This document shows, in pieces, positions 19,386 through 28,307 of a DNA stretch of 64,000 nt. Origin of the DNA: Sphingobium sp. CR2-8. GTDB taxonomy: Bacteria; Pseudomonadota; Alphaproteobacteria; Sphingomonadales; Sphingomonadaceae. Below the pieces are notes generated by a model, which was not told where the DNA came from, made no database searches, and was given only the letters and a program-made list of their open reading frames with translations. Positions within the stretch are counted from its first letter, which is position 1. Every line of letters starts with the position of its first letter. The stretch covers positions 1,676,501 through 1,740,500 of the forward strand of contig NZ_JAYKZY010000002.1 of NCBI RefSeq assembly GCF_035818615.1. Reading direction: 5' to 3'. The translations under genes were made by a program, and so were the position numbers.

Positions 19386-21035
19386 TTGACATTGTTGTTG
19401 ATGCTGACGGCCCCGGTGGTGTTTCCGACCCCGGCGGGGGCGTCGGTCGACCCCAGTGGTCCGCTCCACGCCTATGCCCGCGCGCGGATGGCGGATGGCG
19501 ATGGCGCATTGGGCCAGGCGGTGGCCAGCTATCGGGAGGCTTTGCAGCAAGACCCGGCGCGGTTGGAAATCGCGCGCCGCGCCTATGTTCAGGCCCTGGA
19601 AAGTGGAGACCGGTCGCTGACGCGGCAGTCGGCCATACTGCTGGACGCGGCGGGCGCGTTGCCGCGTGATGGGACGCTGCTGCTGATAGGCGAAGCTTTG
19701 ACGGCTAAGGACTGGGTCGCGGCGCGCAGCTTGACCGATCGCATGATGGAAGAGGGCAATTTCGCCTTTATCGGACCGCTCGTGCGCAGTTGGATATCGC
19801 TGGGCGAGGAGACATATGCGCCGCCGGTGATCAACGGCAAGGATCGCTTCGCGTCGCTGGGCTTGCGCTATGTTGACGAACATACGGCATTGCAGGCGCT
19901 GGCGCGCCGCGATCTGGCGGCGGCGGTGCCTGCGATCCGGCGGGCGCTGGCGATCCGCAGTGGCGACGGCGCGGCCCCGCGGCTGGCCTTCGCCGGTCAA
20001 CTCGCCGCACAGGGCGCCAAGGCCGAAGCGCTGATGTTGCTGCCAGTCGGTAGCGCCAGCTTCGCACGCGCGCGCGCTGACATCGAAAAGGGCAAAAGGC
20101 TCAAGGCATGGGGTGCTGCGACGACCCCGGCGCAGGGCTATGCCCGGCTGCTGTCGCGACTGGCATTGGACGTATCGGCCGACACCAACGTATCGCCGCT
20201 GGGATTGCGGTTGGCGCGGATAGCGACGTTCGCCGATCCCGGCGGGGCGGAGCCGCATATCATCGCCGCGCATCTGCTGACGACGCAGGGGCATCCGGCG
20301 GGCGGCGCGACCGAAGCGCGAAAAGTGTCGGTCGACGGCTGGTATGGCGCGATGGCGCAAGCCGAATTGATCGATGCCCTGGCGGCGGCCGGCGATCTGG
20401 ACGGCGCTTTGATGCTGGCGCGCGCACAGGCGGCCGAGCCGGGTGCGGAGGCGGAACGGCATGTGCGGCTGGGCCGCCTGCTGGCGCAGAAACAGGATTT
20501 CGACGGTGCGGCGGCGGCCTTTCGGCAGGCGCAGGCGGGCTATGCCGTGGACCAGATGCCTTGGACGCTGCTGCTGTTCGAAGGCAGCGCGCTGGAACAG
20601 GGCAATAGGTGGGACGAGGCGCGCGCCGTCCTGGAGCGCGCTGCGGCGATCGCGCCCAACGAACCGACGATCCTCAACTATCTCGGCTATGCGCAGATCG
20701 AGCGGCGGCAGAATGTCGGGGCGGCGCTGGAATTGCTGAAGAAGGCGAGCGCGTTGAAGCCGCAGGATGCGTCCATCACCGATTCGCTGGGATGGGCGCA
20801 GTTCGTGACCGGCAATGTCGATGCGGCAGTGCCGGTATTGGAGCGCGCGGCGGCGGGCGCGCCGACCGACAGCACGATCAACGAGCATCTGGGCGATGCG
20901 CTCTGGACGGCGGGACGGCGCTATGAAGCGCGCTACGCCTGGGCCGCTGCCTCGGTCTTTGCCGAAGGGGATGCGGCCGCACGGCTGGCGGCCAAGCGCA
21001 AGATAGGGATGACGCCCGAATATGCCGCACCCTGA
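19386..21035 (+). CDS. Secreted TPR-repeat protein
   Basis: A protein of about 549 residues built of helical TPR-type pairs throughout, for example AVASYREALQQDP near the start and the clear repeats around EPTILNYLGYAQIERRQN and SITDSLGWAQFVTGN near the C-terminus. The start is uncertain: TTG at 19386 gives a signal peptide (MTLLLMLTAPVV, ending near PAGAS), ATG at 19401 a shorter one; neither has a good ribosome site. Probably periplasmic or exported. Function unknown. It starts 5 bases after ETF-QO and overlaps ispE. Confidence 0.8.
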   Translation: MTLLLMLTAPVVFPTPAGASVDPSGPLHAYARARMADGDGALGQAVASYREALQQDPARLEIARRAYVQALESGDRSLTRQSAILLDAAGALPRDGTLLLIGEALTAKDWVAARSLTDRMMEEGNFAFIGPLVRSWISLGEETYAPPVINGKDRFASLGLRYVDEHTALQALARRDLAAAVPAIRRALAIRSGDGAAPRLAFAGQLAAQGAKAEALMLLPVGSASFARARADIEKGKRLKAWGAATTPAQGYARLLSRLALDVSADTNVSPLGLRLARIATFADPGGAEPHIIAAHLLTTQGHPAGGATEARKVSVDGWYGAMAQAELIDALAAAGDLDGALMLARAQAAEPGAEAERHVRLGRLLAQKQDFDGAAAAFRQAQAGYAVDQMPWTLLLFEGSALEQGNRWDEARAVLERAAAIAPNEPTILNYLGYAQIERRQNVGAALELLKKASALKPQDASITDSLGWAQFVTGNVDAAVPVLERAAAGAPTDSTINEHLGDALWTAGRRYEARYAWAAASVFAEGDAAARLAAKRKIGMTPEYAAP

Positions 21036-21921
21036 CCCGACGCTGGGCAGCGCGGACGATAGTTCGCCGCCTGCGATGACCGAGATCGCCTACGCCAAGG
21101 TCAATGTCGCCCTGCATGTGCGGGCGCGGCGCGACGATGGCTATCATGCGCTGGAAAGCCTGTTCGTGTTTGCAGAGCATGGCGACGGATTGCAGGGGTG
21201 GGCGACGGACGACGGCGCGATCGACCTGACCATCGACGGGCCGTTCGGCGGGACGTTGGATGCCGGAACCGACAATCTGGTGATGCGGGCCGCGCGCACT
21301 TTGCAGGCCTATCTGGGCGAGCAGCGCGGTGCGACGATCCGGCTGACCAAGCGGCTGCCGGTCGCATCGGGCATCGGCGGGGGATCGGCGGATGCCGCAG
21401 CGACGCTGCGCCTGTTGGTGCGCTTGTGGGATGTGCGGATCGATCCGGCGGAACTGGCCGGACTGGCGCTGGACCTGGGATCGGACGTGCCGGCCTGCAT
21501 CGCGAGCGTGACGCAATTGGTCGGAGGCCGGGGCGAGAGGCTGACGCGCCATGTGGTCGAGGGACTGGAAGGATTGCCGATGCTGCTGGTCAATCCCGGC
21601 GTCGGCGTGTCCACCGCGCGGGTATTTGCGGGATGGGACCGGATTGATCGCGGTGCGCTCGACGCCGTCAGCTTTGCCGCGTTGCGCGAAGATGGCCGTA
21701 ATGATCTCCAGGCCGCTGCGCTGGCGGTGGCCCCGGTTATCGGCGATGTGCTGGCGGTCCTGAAGGCGCAGGACGGCCTGTTGCTGGCGCGCATGTCGGG
21801 ATCAGGCGCGACATGCTTCGCGCTGTTTCGTGACGACGCCGCGCTGGCTGCTGCGGCGCAGGCGGTGCGGCGGGCCAGTGCCGATTGGTGGACGATGGAA
21901 ACACGGATCAGGAGCGTATGA
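21022..21921 (+). CDS. ispE: 4-diphosphocytidyl-2-C-methyl-D-erythritol kinase IspE
   Basis: Phosphorylates CDP-methylerythritol in the MEP route to isoprenoids. A GHMP kinase: AYAKVNVALHVRARRDDGYHA near the N-terminus and the ATP loop LPVASGIGGGSADAA in the middle, with MSGSGATCFALF at the C-terminus. Translation from 21022 gives 299 residues; an ATG at 21076 gives 281, closer to the usual length, so the true start may be the second. The stop overlaps the next gene as ATGA. Confidence 0.95.
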   Translation: MPHPDPTLGSADDSSPPAMTEIAYAKVNVALHVRARRDDGYHALESLFVFAEHGDGLQGWATDDGAIDLTIDGPFGGTLDAGTDNLVMRAARTLQAYLGEQRGATIRLTKRLPVASGIGGGSADAAATLRLLVRLWDVRIDPAELAGLALDLGSDVPACIASVTQLVGGRGERLTRHVVEGLEGLPMLLVNPGVGVSTARVFAGWDRIDRGALDAVSFAALREDGRNDLQAAALAVAPVIGDVLAVLKAQDGLLLARMSGSGATCFALFRDDAALAAAAQAVRRASADWWTMETRIRSV

Positions 21922-22634
21922 CGCAAGCCTATAGCCAGATCGACGGCGGAGACCTGGACCTGCTGATCGTCGCAGATCACGCCTCCGCCCATGTGCCCGA
22001 CGATATCGACCTGGGTATCGATCCCGGCCTGCTACGCAACCATATCGCGATCGACATTGGTGTGGCGGAGGTCAGCCGATTGCTGGCGGGTCAACTCGGC
22101 GCGACGGCCATATTGGGTGGCGTGTCGCGGCTGGTGATCGATCTCAACCGGGAAGAGGACGCCGCCGGACTGCTGCCGGTCATGAGCGACGGTCATGCCA
22201 TAGCGGGAAACCGGGACGCGGACCTGAGCGACCGGATGATACGGTTCCATCATCCCTATCATCGGCGGATTGCCCACCTTCTGGATGGGATGACGTCGCC
22301 TTTCATCCTGTCGGTCCATAGCTTCACGCCACGATTGGCGAGCGATCCGGAGCAGCAGCGGCCGTGGGATATCGGGATACTTTACAATCGGGACGATCGT
22401 GCCGCGCGCATCGCCATTCCCATGCTGGAAGCGGCAGGGCTGAAGGTCGGCGATCAGCTGCCTTATGCCGGGACATTGCTCAATGCGACGATGAACCGGC
22501 ATGCCGAAGCCAATGGCATCCCCTATCTGGGCGTGGAGATGCGGCAGGATCTGGTGGGCGACGCCCAAGGGCAGGCGCGCTTCGCATCGCTGTTGGGACC
22601 GGTGGTGCTGGAATGCAGGAGCAGATTGGTATGA
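21918..22634 (+). CDS. N-formylglutamate amidohydrolase family protein
   Basis: Family PF05013 hydrolases remove formyl groups from N-formylglutamate, the last step of one histidine degradation route; members in other contexts have untested substrates. The 238-residue product has LIVADHASAHVP, GVSRLVIDLNREEDA and SVHSFTPRL, which carry the likely zinc ligands and catalytic residues. Start at 21918 follows GGAGCGT. No histidine utilisation genes are nearby, so the substrate is not established by context. Confidence 0.85.
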   Translation: MTQAYSQIDGGDLDLLIVADHASAHVPDDIDLGIDPGLLRNHIAIDIGVAEVSRLLAGQLGATAILGGVSRLVIDLNREEDAAGLLPVMSDGHAIAGNRDADLSDRMIRFHHPYHRRIAHLLDGMTSPFILSVHSFTPRLASDPEQQRPWDIGILYNRDDRAARIAIPMLEAAGLKVGDQLPYAGTLLNATMNRHAEANGIPYLGVEMRQDLVGDAQGQARFASLLGPVVLECRSRLV

Positions 22635-23008
22635 TGCGTTTGGGGATCGCTTTCGCCGCTGTGATGCTGCTGTCCGGCTGTGGCGGGGATGCCTCGCTAT
22701 CGCGGGACCAGTCAGGCGCGACCGCCAGTGATGCGCAGGGTAATGACGGCAAGGTGGAATGCGCGCTTGCGGGTTCGGGCGCATGGACGCGCGACTGTCT
22801 GGTCGAACGGGCCGGAAAGACGCTGACGATTCGCCATCCCGATGGTGGGTTCCGGCGCTTTACCGTGCTGGAAGACGGGCGCGGGCTGGAGGCGGCGGAT
22901 GGCGCGGAGGCGGCGAAGCTCAACATATTGGACGACAAGCGGATAGAGGTGGTGGCGGGCAATGACCGCTACCGGCTTCCAGCACAAGTTGGCGGTGCGG
23001 GACGATGA
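22631..23008 (+). CDS. Putative lipoprotein, 125 aa
   Basis: MMRLGIAFAAVMLLSGC is a lipoprotein signal peptide with lipobox LSGC (C17). The mature part is short, charged and probably a beta fold; I recognise no family. It is located between N-formylglutamate amidohydrolase and nnr with 4-base overlaps on both sides, so it is made with them. The lipobox and coupling make it a real gene; the function is unknown. Confidence 0.75.
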   Translation: MMRLGIAFAAVMLLSGCGGDASLSRDQSGATASDAQGNDGKVECALAGSGAWTRDCLVERAGKTLTIRHPDGGFRRFTVLEDGRGLEAADGAEAAKLNILDDKRIEVVAGNDRYRLPAQVGGAGR

Positions 23009-24381
23009 CCGGCGGGCCGATCCTGACTGCTGCGCAGATGCGCGCGGCGGAGCAGGCGGCCTTCGCAGCGGGTACGGACGCTTACGACCTGATGGAACGC
23101 GCCAGCGCAGCGGCGGCCGACATCATCTGGCGCGCGGGGCATCGGCGCGATGCCCTGGTCCTGTGCGGGCCGGGCAATAATGGCGGCGATGGCTATGTGA
23201 TCGCCCGCCGCTTGCGGGAGCGCGGGGTGCCGGTCCGGATCGCCGCATTAGGCGAAAGCCGGACGGCTTCTGCGCTGCGCGCGCGGGCGGCCTGGGGCGG
23301 GTCGGTCGACGATATGATGACCGCCTACCCGGCGAGCCAGTTGATCGATGCGCTGTTCGGCATCGGACTGACCCGCGGTCTGGACGATGCGATGGTGGCG
23401 CGACTATGCTATCTGGCGAATACGGCCACGATCAGTCACGCCGTCGACGTGCCGAGCGGGGTAGATAGCGACAGCGGCGCGCTGTTGTCGGCCCTACCGC
23501 GCTTTGGCACGTGCATCGCACTGGGTGCCTATAAGCCTGCCCATCTTCTCTATCCTGCGGCGGCGCATATGGGGCGTTTGGTGCTGGCGGATATCGGGAT
23601 CGACCTGCCAAGCCAGGTGCATCGACTGGACGCGCCGATATTATCCGCACCCTCGGTTGACGCGCATAAATATACGCGCGGGCTGGTGACGGTGGTCGGG
23701 GGCGAGATGTCCGGCGCGGCGATGCTGGCGGCGGCAGCGGCTGCGCATGCCGGCGCGGGCATGGTGCGGCTGGTGACGGACGATGTTCGGCCCCTGTCAC
23801 CCCATGCGATCGTTCGGCAGCAGCATGGCGGCGACAGCTTCTCCGATCCACGGATCGGGGCCTTGCTTGTCGGGCCGGGGCTGGGACGAAGCACGACGGC
23901 GCGGGCGCGGCTGAGCGCCGCGCTGAATGCCGGGCATCCGCTGGTGCTCGACGCAGATGCGCTGACGTTGCTGGGTGAGACAAGTGCGAGAACTCTTCCC
24001 AAAGGCGCGATCGTGACGCCGCACGAGGGGGAGTTTCAACGGTTGTTCGGCGCGCTGCCAGGCAGCAAGATCGATCGGGCGCTGGCGGCGGCTCGGGCAT
24101 CGGGCAGCGTGGTCATCTATAAGGGCGCAGATAGCGTGATCGCCGCGCCGGATGGCCGCGTGGCTGTGGCGACGGGCGCGTCGTCCTGGCTGTCGACGGC
24201 GGGAACCGGCGACGTGCTGGCCGGAATCGCCGCGGCACGGCTGGCGGTCACGGGCGATCCGTTCCGGGCGGCGTGCGAAGCGGTGTGGTTGCATGGCGAT
24301 GCGGCGCGACGGGCTGGTGCGGCCTTTGTCGCGGATGATTTGCTAACCACCCTGCCAGCGGCTATCGCCGCGCGATTGTGA
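23005..24381 (+). CDS. nnr: Bifunctional NAD(P)H-hydrate repair enzyme (epimerase plus dehydratase)
   Basis: Repairs hydrated NADH and NADPH. The N-terminal NnrE domain (about 1-210) epimerises the R and S hydrates (motifs VLCGPGNNGGDGYVIARRL); the C-terminal NnrD domain (about 220-458) is a ribokinase-fold dehydratase with GAIVTPHEGEFQRLFG and the catalytic STAGTGDVLAG. The fused form of 458 residues is the usual bacterial arrangement. It overlaps the genes on either side by 4 bases. Confidence 0.94.
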   Translation: MTGGPILTAAQMRAAEQAAFAAGTDAYDLMERASAAAADIIWRAGHRRDALVLCGPGNNGGDGYVIARRLRERGVPVRIAALGESRTASALRARAAWGGSVDDMMTAYPASQLIDALFGIGLTRGLDDAMVARLCYLANTATISHAVDVPSGVDSDSGALLSALPRFGTCIALGAYKPAHLLYPAAAHMGRLVLADIGIDLPSQVHRLDAPILSAPSVDAHKYTRGLVTVVGGEMSGAAMLAAAAAAHAGAGMVRLVTDDVRPLSPHAIVRQQHGGDSFSDPRIGALLVGPGLGRSTTARARLSAALNAGHPLVLDADALTLLGETSARTLPKGAIVTPHEGEFQRLFGALPGSKIDRALAAARASGSVVIYKGADSVIAAPDGRVAVATGASSWLSTAGTGDVLAGIAAARLAVTGDPFRAACEAVWLHGDAARRAGAAFVADDLLTTLPAAIAARL

Positions 24382-25583
24382 GAGACAGCGACTTAGACAC
24401 CATCATCCGCATCGCGGCCAAGGGCGACGGCGTCACCGCCGATGGCCGCCACTTCCCCCTGACCGCGCCGGGCGACCGGATTCGACCGGATGGAAGTGTC
24501 GCTTTCGGTGTCCATCATGTCGAACCGCCATGCCTGCATTTCCCGGCCTGCGGCGGCTGCCAGATCCAGCAACTGGACGAGGAAAGCTACGCCGATTTCG
24601 TGACCGGGCGGGTTGTCGGGGCCTTGGCCGGGCAGGGCGTGGTGCCTGCGGCCGTACTGCCGCCACATATTTCGCCGCCGATGACCAGGCGACGGGCATC
24701 GCTGCGCGCGGCGCGGGCGGGCAATCGCGTCACGATCGGCTTTGCCGAGGAGGGCAGCCACAGGTTGATCGACCTCGACATGTGCGCGGTGCTGGACCCT
24801 CGCCTGTTCGCGCTGCTGGCGCCGCTCCGGGACTTGTTGACGACGATCCTGCCGGACAAGCGCGCGGCGCATGTGCGGCTGTCGCTGACCGACCAAGGCG
24901 TCGACCTGTTGCTGGATGGTGTGCGGGTCGAGGGGCTGGCAGCGGACGAGGCGCTGGGCGATTTCGCGCGGGCGCAGCGACTGGCGCGCCTGACCATAGA
25001 CGAGGGCGACGGGCAGCAGACGCGCTGGGAGCCGGAAGCGGTGACCGTCAGCTTTGGCGGCGTGGCCGTGGGCTTTCCGCCCTTCGCTTTTTTGCAGGCG
25101 ACGCCCGATGGCGAGGCGGCGTTGGTCGGGGCGGTGCGCGAGGCATTGCCTGAGACGGGCGCGATCGCCGATCTCTTTGCCGGGCTGGGCACTTTTGGGC
25201 TGGCGCTGGGCGCCGGGCGTCCGGTCTATGCCGGGGAGGGGGCGCGGGACGCCATCCTCTCGCTCAAGCAGGCGGGCGCACGATCGCAGCGGCGGCTCGC
25301 GGCCGATCATCGCGACCTGTTCCGGCGGCCGCTGACACCCGAGGAATTGAACCGCTTTGCCGCCGTCATCCTCGATCCGCCGCGTGCCGGCGCGCGGGAA
25401 CAGGTGTTGCAACTGGCGGCGTCCGCCGTGCCGCTGATCGCCTATGTGTCGTGCAATCCCGCCAGCTTCGCGCGGGATGCGGCGCATCTGGTCGGTGCGG
25501 GCTATCGGCTCGACAACGTCAAGCCGGTGGGACAGTTTCGGTGGACGACCCATGTCGAACTGGTCGGCATCTTCCGCCGATAA
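24378..25583 (+). CDS. TrmA/RlmD-family (uracil-5-)-methyltransferase
   Basis: A class I S-adenosylmethionine methyltransferase that makes 5-methyluridine in rRNA or tRNA. The 401-residue protein, from a GTG that overlaps nnr, has Fe-S cysteines C52, C58 and C61 (CLHFPACGGC) with a fourth at about 136, a SAM motif IADLFAGLGTFGLALG, and the catalytic cysteine in YVSCNPASFARD. Which uridine it modifies cannot be told from sequence; RlmD/RumA-like 23S rRNA activity is most likely. Last gene of the chain that begins near 19.4 kb. Confidence 0.9.
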   Translation: MRDSDLDTIIRIAAKGDGVTADGRHFPLTAPGDRIRPDGSVAFGVHHVEPPCLHFPACGGCQIQQLDEESYADFVTGRVVGALAGQGVVPAAVLPPHISPPMTRRRASLRAARAGNRVTIGFAEEGSHRLIDLDMCAVLDPRLFALLAPLRDLLTTILPDKRAAHVRLSLTDQGVDLLLDGVRVEGLAADEALGDFARAQRLARLTIDEGDGQQTRWEPEAVTVSFGGVAVGFPPFAFLQATPDGEAALVGAVREALPETGAIADLFAGLGTFGLALGAGRPVYAGEGARDAILSLKQAGARSQRRLAADHRDLFRRPLTPEELNRFAAVILDPPRAGAREQVLQLAASAVPLIAYVSCNPASFARDAAHLVGAGYRLDNVKPVGQFRWTTHVELVGIFRR

Positions 25584-25619
25584 AAAAATCCCTCGCTGCC
25601 GGGGGAAGCAGCGAGGGAT
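25582..25619 (-). terminator. Intrinsic terminator of the spermidine gene ODC
   Basis: A perfect 12-base-pair stem (25588-25599 with 25608-25619, loop of eight) is followed by seven T on the minus strand, 34 bases after the ornithine decarboxylase stop. It lies between convergent genes. Confidence 0.85.
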
Positions 25620-25652
25620 GGCAATCCTCTCCTGGGGAAAGCTGCGTGAGGC

Positions 25653-26852
25653 TTAGCCCAGCTTGATGACGTTTGCGCGACGGCGCACGGGAAGAACTTC
25701 GGTGTAGAGGCTGGCCATAGGCTCATCCTCCACCTCGATCGTCGCTTCCGACGTGAAGCCGTTAAAGCCGGTCCGCATGGCGGCGCCATAGGCGCCCAGC
25801 ATCCCGATTTCGATATAGTCGCCCACATTCACGTCCGAAGGCAGCATGAACGGACCGACCATATGGTCCATGTCGTCGCAGGTCGGGCCGTAGAAGGAAA
25901 AGGCTTCCAATGCCTCCTCGCTCTCGTCCTCGCGCAGCAGGGCGACGGGGAAGCGCCAGCCGATATGCGCCGCATCGAACAACGCGCCATAAGCGCCATC
26001 GGTGATGTAGAGTTCGGTGCCCCGGCGGCGTTCGACGCGCACGATGATCGAGCTATATTCAGCCGACAAGGCCCGGCCCGGCTCGCACCACAGCTCCGAC
26101 GAATAGCTGACCGGCAGGCTTTCGAAACCGCGATGGATCGCCTCGAAATAATTTTCGAGCGCGACCGGTTCCATGCCCGGATAGACGGACGGAAAGCCGC
26201 CGCCGACATCGATGATATCGACCGTGACGGCCGCATCGACGATCGCGGCGCGGACGCGCTCGATCGCATCGCTATAGGCCTGGGAACTCATCGCCTGGCT
26301 GCCGACGTGGAAACAGATGCCCAGTGCGTCTGCAGCCTGACGGGTTGCCATCAGCAGTTCGCGGGTCTCGCCCAGTTCCGCGCCGAATTTGGACGCGAGG
26401 GAGAGTTCCGAATGTTCGGACGATACACGCAGACGAACGCACAATTCCAGATCGGTCGCGTCGTTGGTGGCGCGCATGATCTTTTCCAGCTCGTCGATCG
26501 TGTCGAGCGAGAAGGTGCGCACACCGTGAACGTTATACGCTTCCGCGATCGCTTCCTCGGCCTTGACCGGGTGCATGAAGCACAGCTTGACGCCTTCTTC
26601 ACCGGCCAGCGTCTGCGCGACCAGGCGCACTTCCGCGATCGAGGCCACGTCGAAATGCGTGATGCCCGATGCGTATAGCGTGCGGATCAGATCGGGCGAC
26701 GGGTTCGCCTTGACCGCATAGAGCGAGCGACCCGGAAACTTCTCAACGAAGAAGCGGGCGGCCCGAGCAGCGGCTTCGGGACGAATCAGCGTTACCGGTG
26801 CTGCCGGTTTGAGGGCGGTTGCTACCCCCAGCGCGCTAGGATGCTTGTGCAA
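25653..26852 (-). CDS. Ornithine decarboxylase, alanine-racemase fold
   Basis: Makes putrescine from ornithine with pyridoxal phosphate. The 399-residue protein has the PLP lysine in SLYAVKANPSPD (K48), FHVGSQ, VGGGFPSVYPG, the phosphate-binding WCEPGRALS and YGPTCDDMDHM, whose cysteine and aspartates are typical of eukaryote-like ornithine decarboxylases rather than diaminopimelate decarboxylase. Lysine or dual specificity is possible. The start is a TTG at 26852, 9 bases after GGAGG; no ATG fits. Followed on the upstream side by nspC and the dehydrogenase, giving a full spermidine route. Confidence 0.92.
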   Translation of the reverse strand: MHKHPSALGVATALKPAAPVTLIRPEAAARAARFFVEKFPGRSLYAVKANPSPDLIRTLYASGITHFDVASIAEVRLVAQTLAGEEGVKLCFMHPVKAEEAIAEAYNVHGVRTFSLDTIDELEKIMRATNDATDLELCVRLRVSSEHSELSLASKFGAELGETRELLMATRQAADALGICFHVGSQAMSSQAYSDAIERVRAAIVDAAVTVDIIDVGGGFPSVYPGMEPVALENYFEAIHRGFESLPVSYSSELWCEPGRALSAEYSSIIVRVERRRGTELYITDGAYGALFDAAHIGWRFPVALLREDESEEALEAFSFYGPTCDDMDHMVGPFMLPSDVNVGDYIEIGMLGAYGAAMRTGFNGFTSEATIEVEDEPMASLYTEVLPVRRRANVIKLG

Positions 26853-26911
26853 TTCAAGGGACCTCCAGTGTAGTTCAGGGCGAAAAAGCTGCCTTGCGGT
26901 GGAAGTCCCAT
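26822..26911 (-). CDS. Possible upstream ORF (29 aa) in the ODC leader
   Basis: An ATG at 26911 opens a 29-codon frame that begins MGLPPQGSFF, runs through the terminator-like hairpin and the ODC ribosome site, and stops at 26822 inside ODC in another frame. It has no evident ribosome-binding site of its own. It could be a regulatory leader peptide or chance. Confidence 0.25.
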   Translation of the reverse strand: MGLPPQGSFFALNYTGGPLNCTSILARWG

Positions 26912-26919
26912 GGGGCAGC
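26883..26919 (-). terminator. Terminator-like hairpin inside the ODC 5' leader
   Basis: On the minus strand GCTGCC (26919-26914) pairs with GGCAGC (26893-26888) around a 20-base loop and is followed at once by TTTTT (26887-26883). It sits between the predicted promoter and the ODC Shine-Dalgarno, the place expected for attenuation. The stem is only 6 base pairs. Confidence 0.4.
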
Positions 26920-26927
26920 GGACGGTC

Positions 26928-26956
26928 GATATATGCGGAGGGGTCCCTGCTGTAAA
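26928..26956 (-). promoter_or_regulatory. Sigma-70-type promoter of the ODC gene
   Basis: On the minus strand TTTACA (26956-26951) and TATATC (26933-26928) are 17 bases apart, close to TTGACA and TATAAT. Transcription would begin near 26921, leaving a leader of about 70 bases. Confidence 0.55.
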
Positions 26957-27000
26957 GCGCGTGTGAAAATTTTGTTGCGCGCCCTGCTACGAAACGTGCG

Positions 27001-28173
27001 TCAGGAGAGACGAGCCTTGAAGTCCTGGTAGGAAAAGGATTTGATTTCCGTGAGTTGATCGGTTTCCGAGTTCCAGAGCCAGATCGCGGGAAGCGGCACG
27101 CCGTTGAAAGTGTTGGTCTTCACCATCGAATAATGGGCCTGGTCGAGGAACGCGATGCGGGCGCCGGGTTCCGCGCCACCGGGGATTCGATAGTCGCCGA
27201 TGATGTCGCCCGCCAGGCAGGAGGGGCCACCCAGGCGCGTCACCGGGCCATCCTCAGGCTCGTGCAACATGGCGGGGCGGTAGGGCGCCTCGATCACGTC
27301 GGGCATGTGGCAGGTGGCGCTGATATCGGTGATGGCGACGGGCATGCCATTGTCGATGACGTCGAGAATTTCGCCGATCAATATGCCTGCATCCAGCGCC
27401 ATGGCTTCGCCCGGTTCGATATAGAGTTCCAACCCTGTCTGCGCCTTTATCCGTTGGAGGAAGGCGATGAGGTCATCGATCTGGTAGTCGGCGCGAGTGA
27501 CATGATGGCCGCCGCCGAAGTTGAGCCATTTGAGGTTTCCGACATGGGGCATGACATGGGGTTCGATCGCGGCCCAGGTCCGTTCGAGCGGCAGGAAATC
27601 CTGTTCGCACAGATTATGGACGTGGAGGCCGTCAACGCCCGCCAGATGCTCAGGTCGCAGCTGGTCGATCGGGAAACCGAGGCGGCTGTGCGGCTGAGAC
27701 GGGTCGTATTTGGGCACCTCGCCTTCCGGGTTGAGCGGATTGAGGCGCAGGCCGATGTCGAAGACGCGCCCCTCCGCGCGCGCCGCGTCAATGACGGGCT
27801 TGAGCCGCGCGATCTGGCCGGGGCTGTTGAAGATGACATGGTCGGAAATCTTGAGGATTTCGGCCAGATCGTCGGGTTTGTAGGCGGCGCAATAGGTGGC
27901 GACTTCGCCCTTATATTCTTCCCGCCCCAGACGCGCCTCGTAGATGCCCGATGCGCAGACGCCGTCGAGATATTCGCCCAGCACGGGGCCGAGCGACCAC
28001 ATGGAAAAGGCCTTGAGCGCGCCAAGCACCTTGATCCCCGCGCGATCGCCTATGTCCCGCAGGACGGACAGGTTGCGACGCACCGCGGCCTCATCCACCA
28101 CGAAGGCGGGCGAGGGGACGCGGTAGAGGTCGAAGCGGGCGAAGGCGGCGGGATCGCCGGCGCGGGTTTCCAT
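27001..28173 (-). CDS. nspC: Carboxynorspermidine/carboxyspermidine decarboxylase NspC
   Basis: The last step of the alternative spermidine pathway: PLP-dependent decarboxylation of carboxyspermidine (or carboxynorspermidine). The 390-residue protein has the PLP lysine in VLGALKAFSMW, NFGGGHHVTR, YIEPGEAMALDAG and GGPSCLAGDI, all typical of NspC and distinct from the ODC next door. I chose ATG 28173 behind AGGAG; a GTG at 28185 overlaps that site. It lies 148 bases upstream of the ODC gene and downstream of the dehydrogenase on the same strand. Confidence 0.93.
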   Translation of the reverse strand: METRAGDPAAFARFDLYRVPSPAFVVDEAAVRRNLSVLRDIGDRAGIKVLGALKAFSMWSLGPVLGEYLDGVCASGIYEARLGREEYKGEVATYCAAYKPDDLAEILKISDHVIFNSPGQIARLKPVIDAARAEGRVFDIGLRLNPLNPEGEVPKYDPSQPHSRLGFPIDQLRPEHLAGVDGLHVHNLCEQDFLPLERTWAAIEPHVMPHVGNLKWLNFGGGHHVTRADYQIDDLIAFLQRIKAQTGLELYIEPGEAMALDAGILIGEILDVIDNGMPVAITDISATCHMPDVIEAPYRPAMLHEPEDGPVTRLGGPSCLAGDIIGDYRIPGGAEPGARIAFLDQAHYSMVKTNTFNGVPLPAIWLWNSETDQLTEIKSFSYQDFKARLS

Positions 28174-28198
28174 AGGTCGTTCCACTCCTGATGCACCA

Positions 28199-28284
28199 CC
28201 GTCACCCCGGGCCTGACCCGGGGTCCCGCTGCCTTAAATAACGGTGGAAAAGAAGCGGGACCCCGGCTCAAGGCCGGGATGACG
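28199..28284. repeat. REP-like inverted repeat between nspC and the dehydrogenase
   Basis: Two GC-rich arms in opposite orientation (GTCACCCCGGGCCTGACC at 28201 and its partner ending GGGATGACG at 28284), each able to form a hairpin and together a longer one. Related copies lie at about 54642 and 58530. Confidence 0.75.
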
Positions 28285-28307
28285 TATGTTCGTACGGTGA
28301 AGGTGGC

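Noticed and set aside
26853..27000. speF-type riboregulator before ODC
   Set aside because: The leader is only about 70 bases, far shorter than the speF RNA, and I cannot see its structure.
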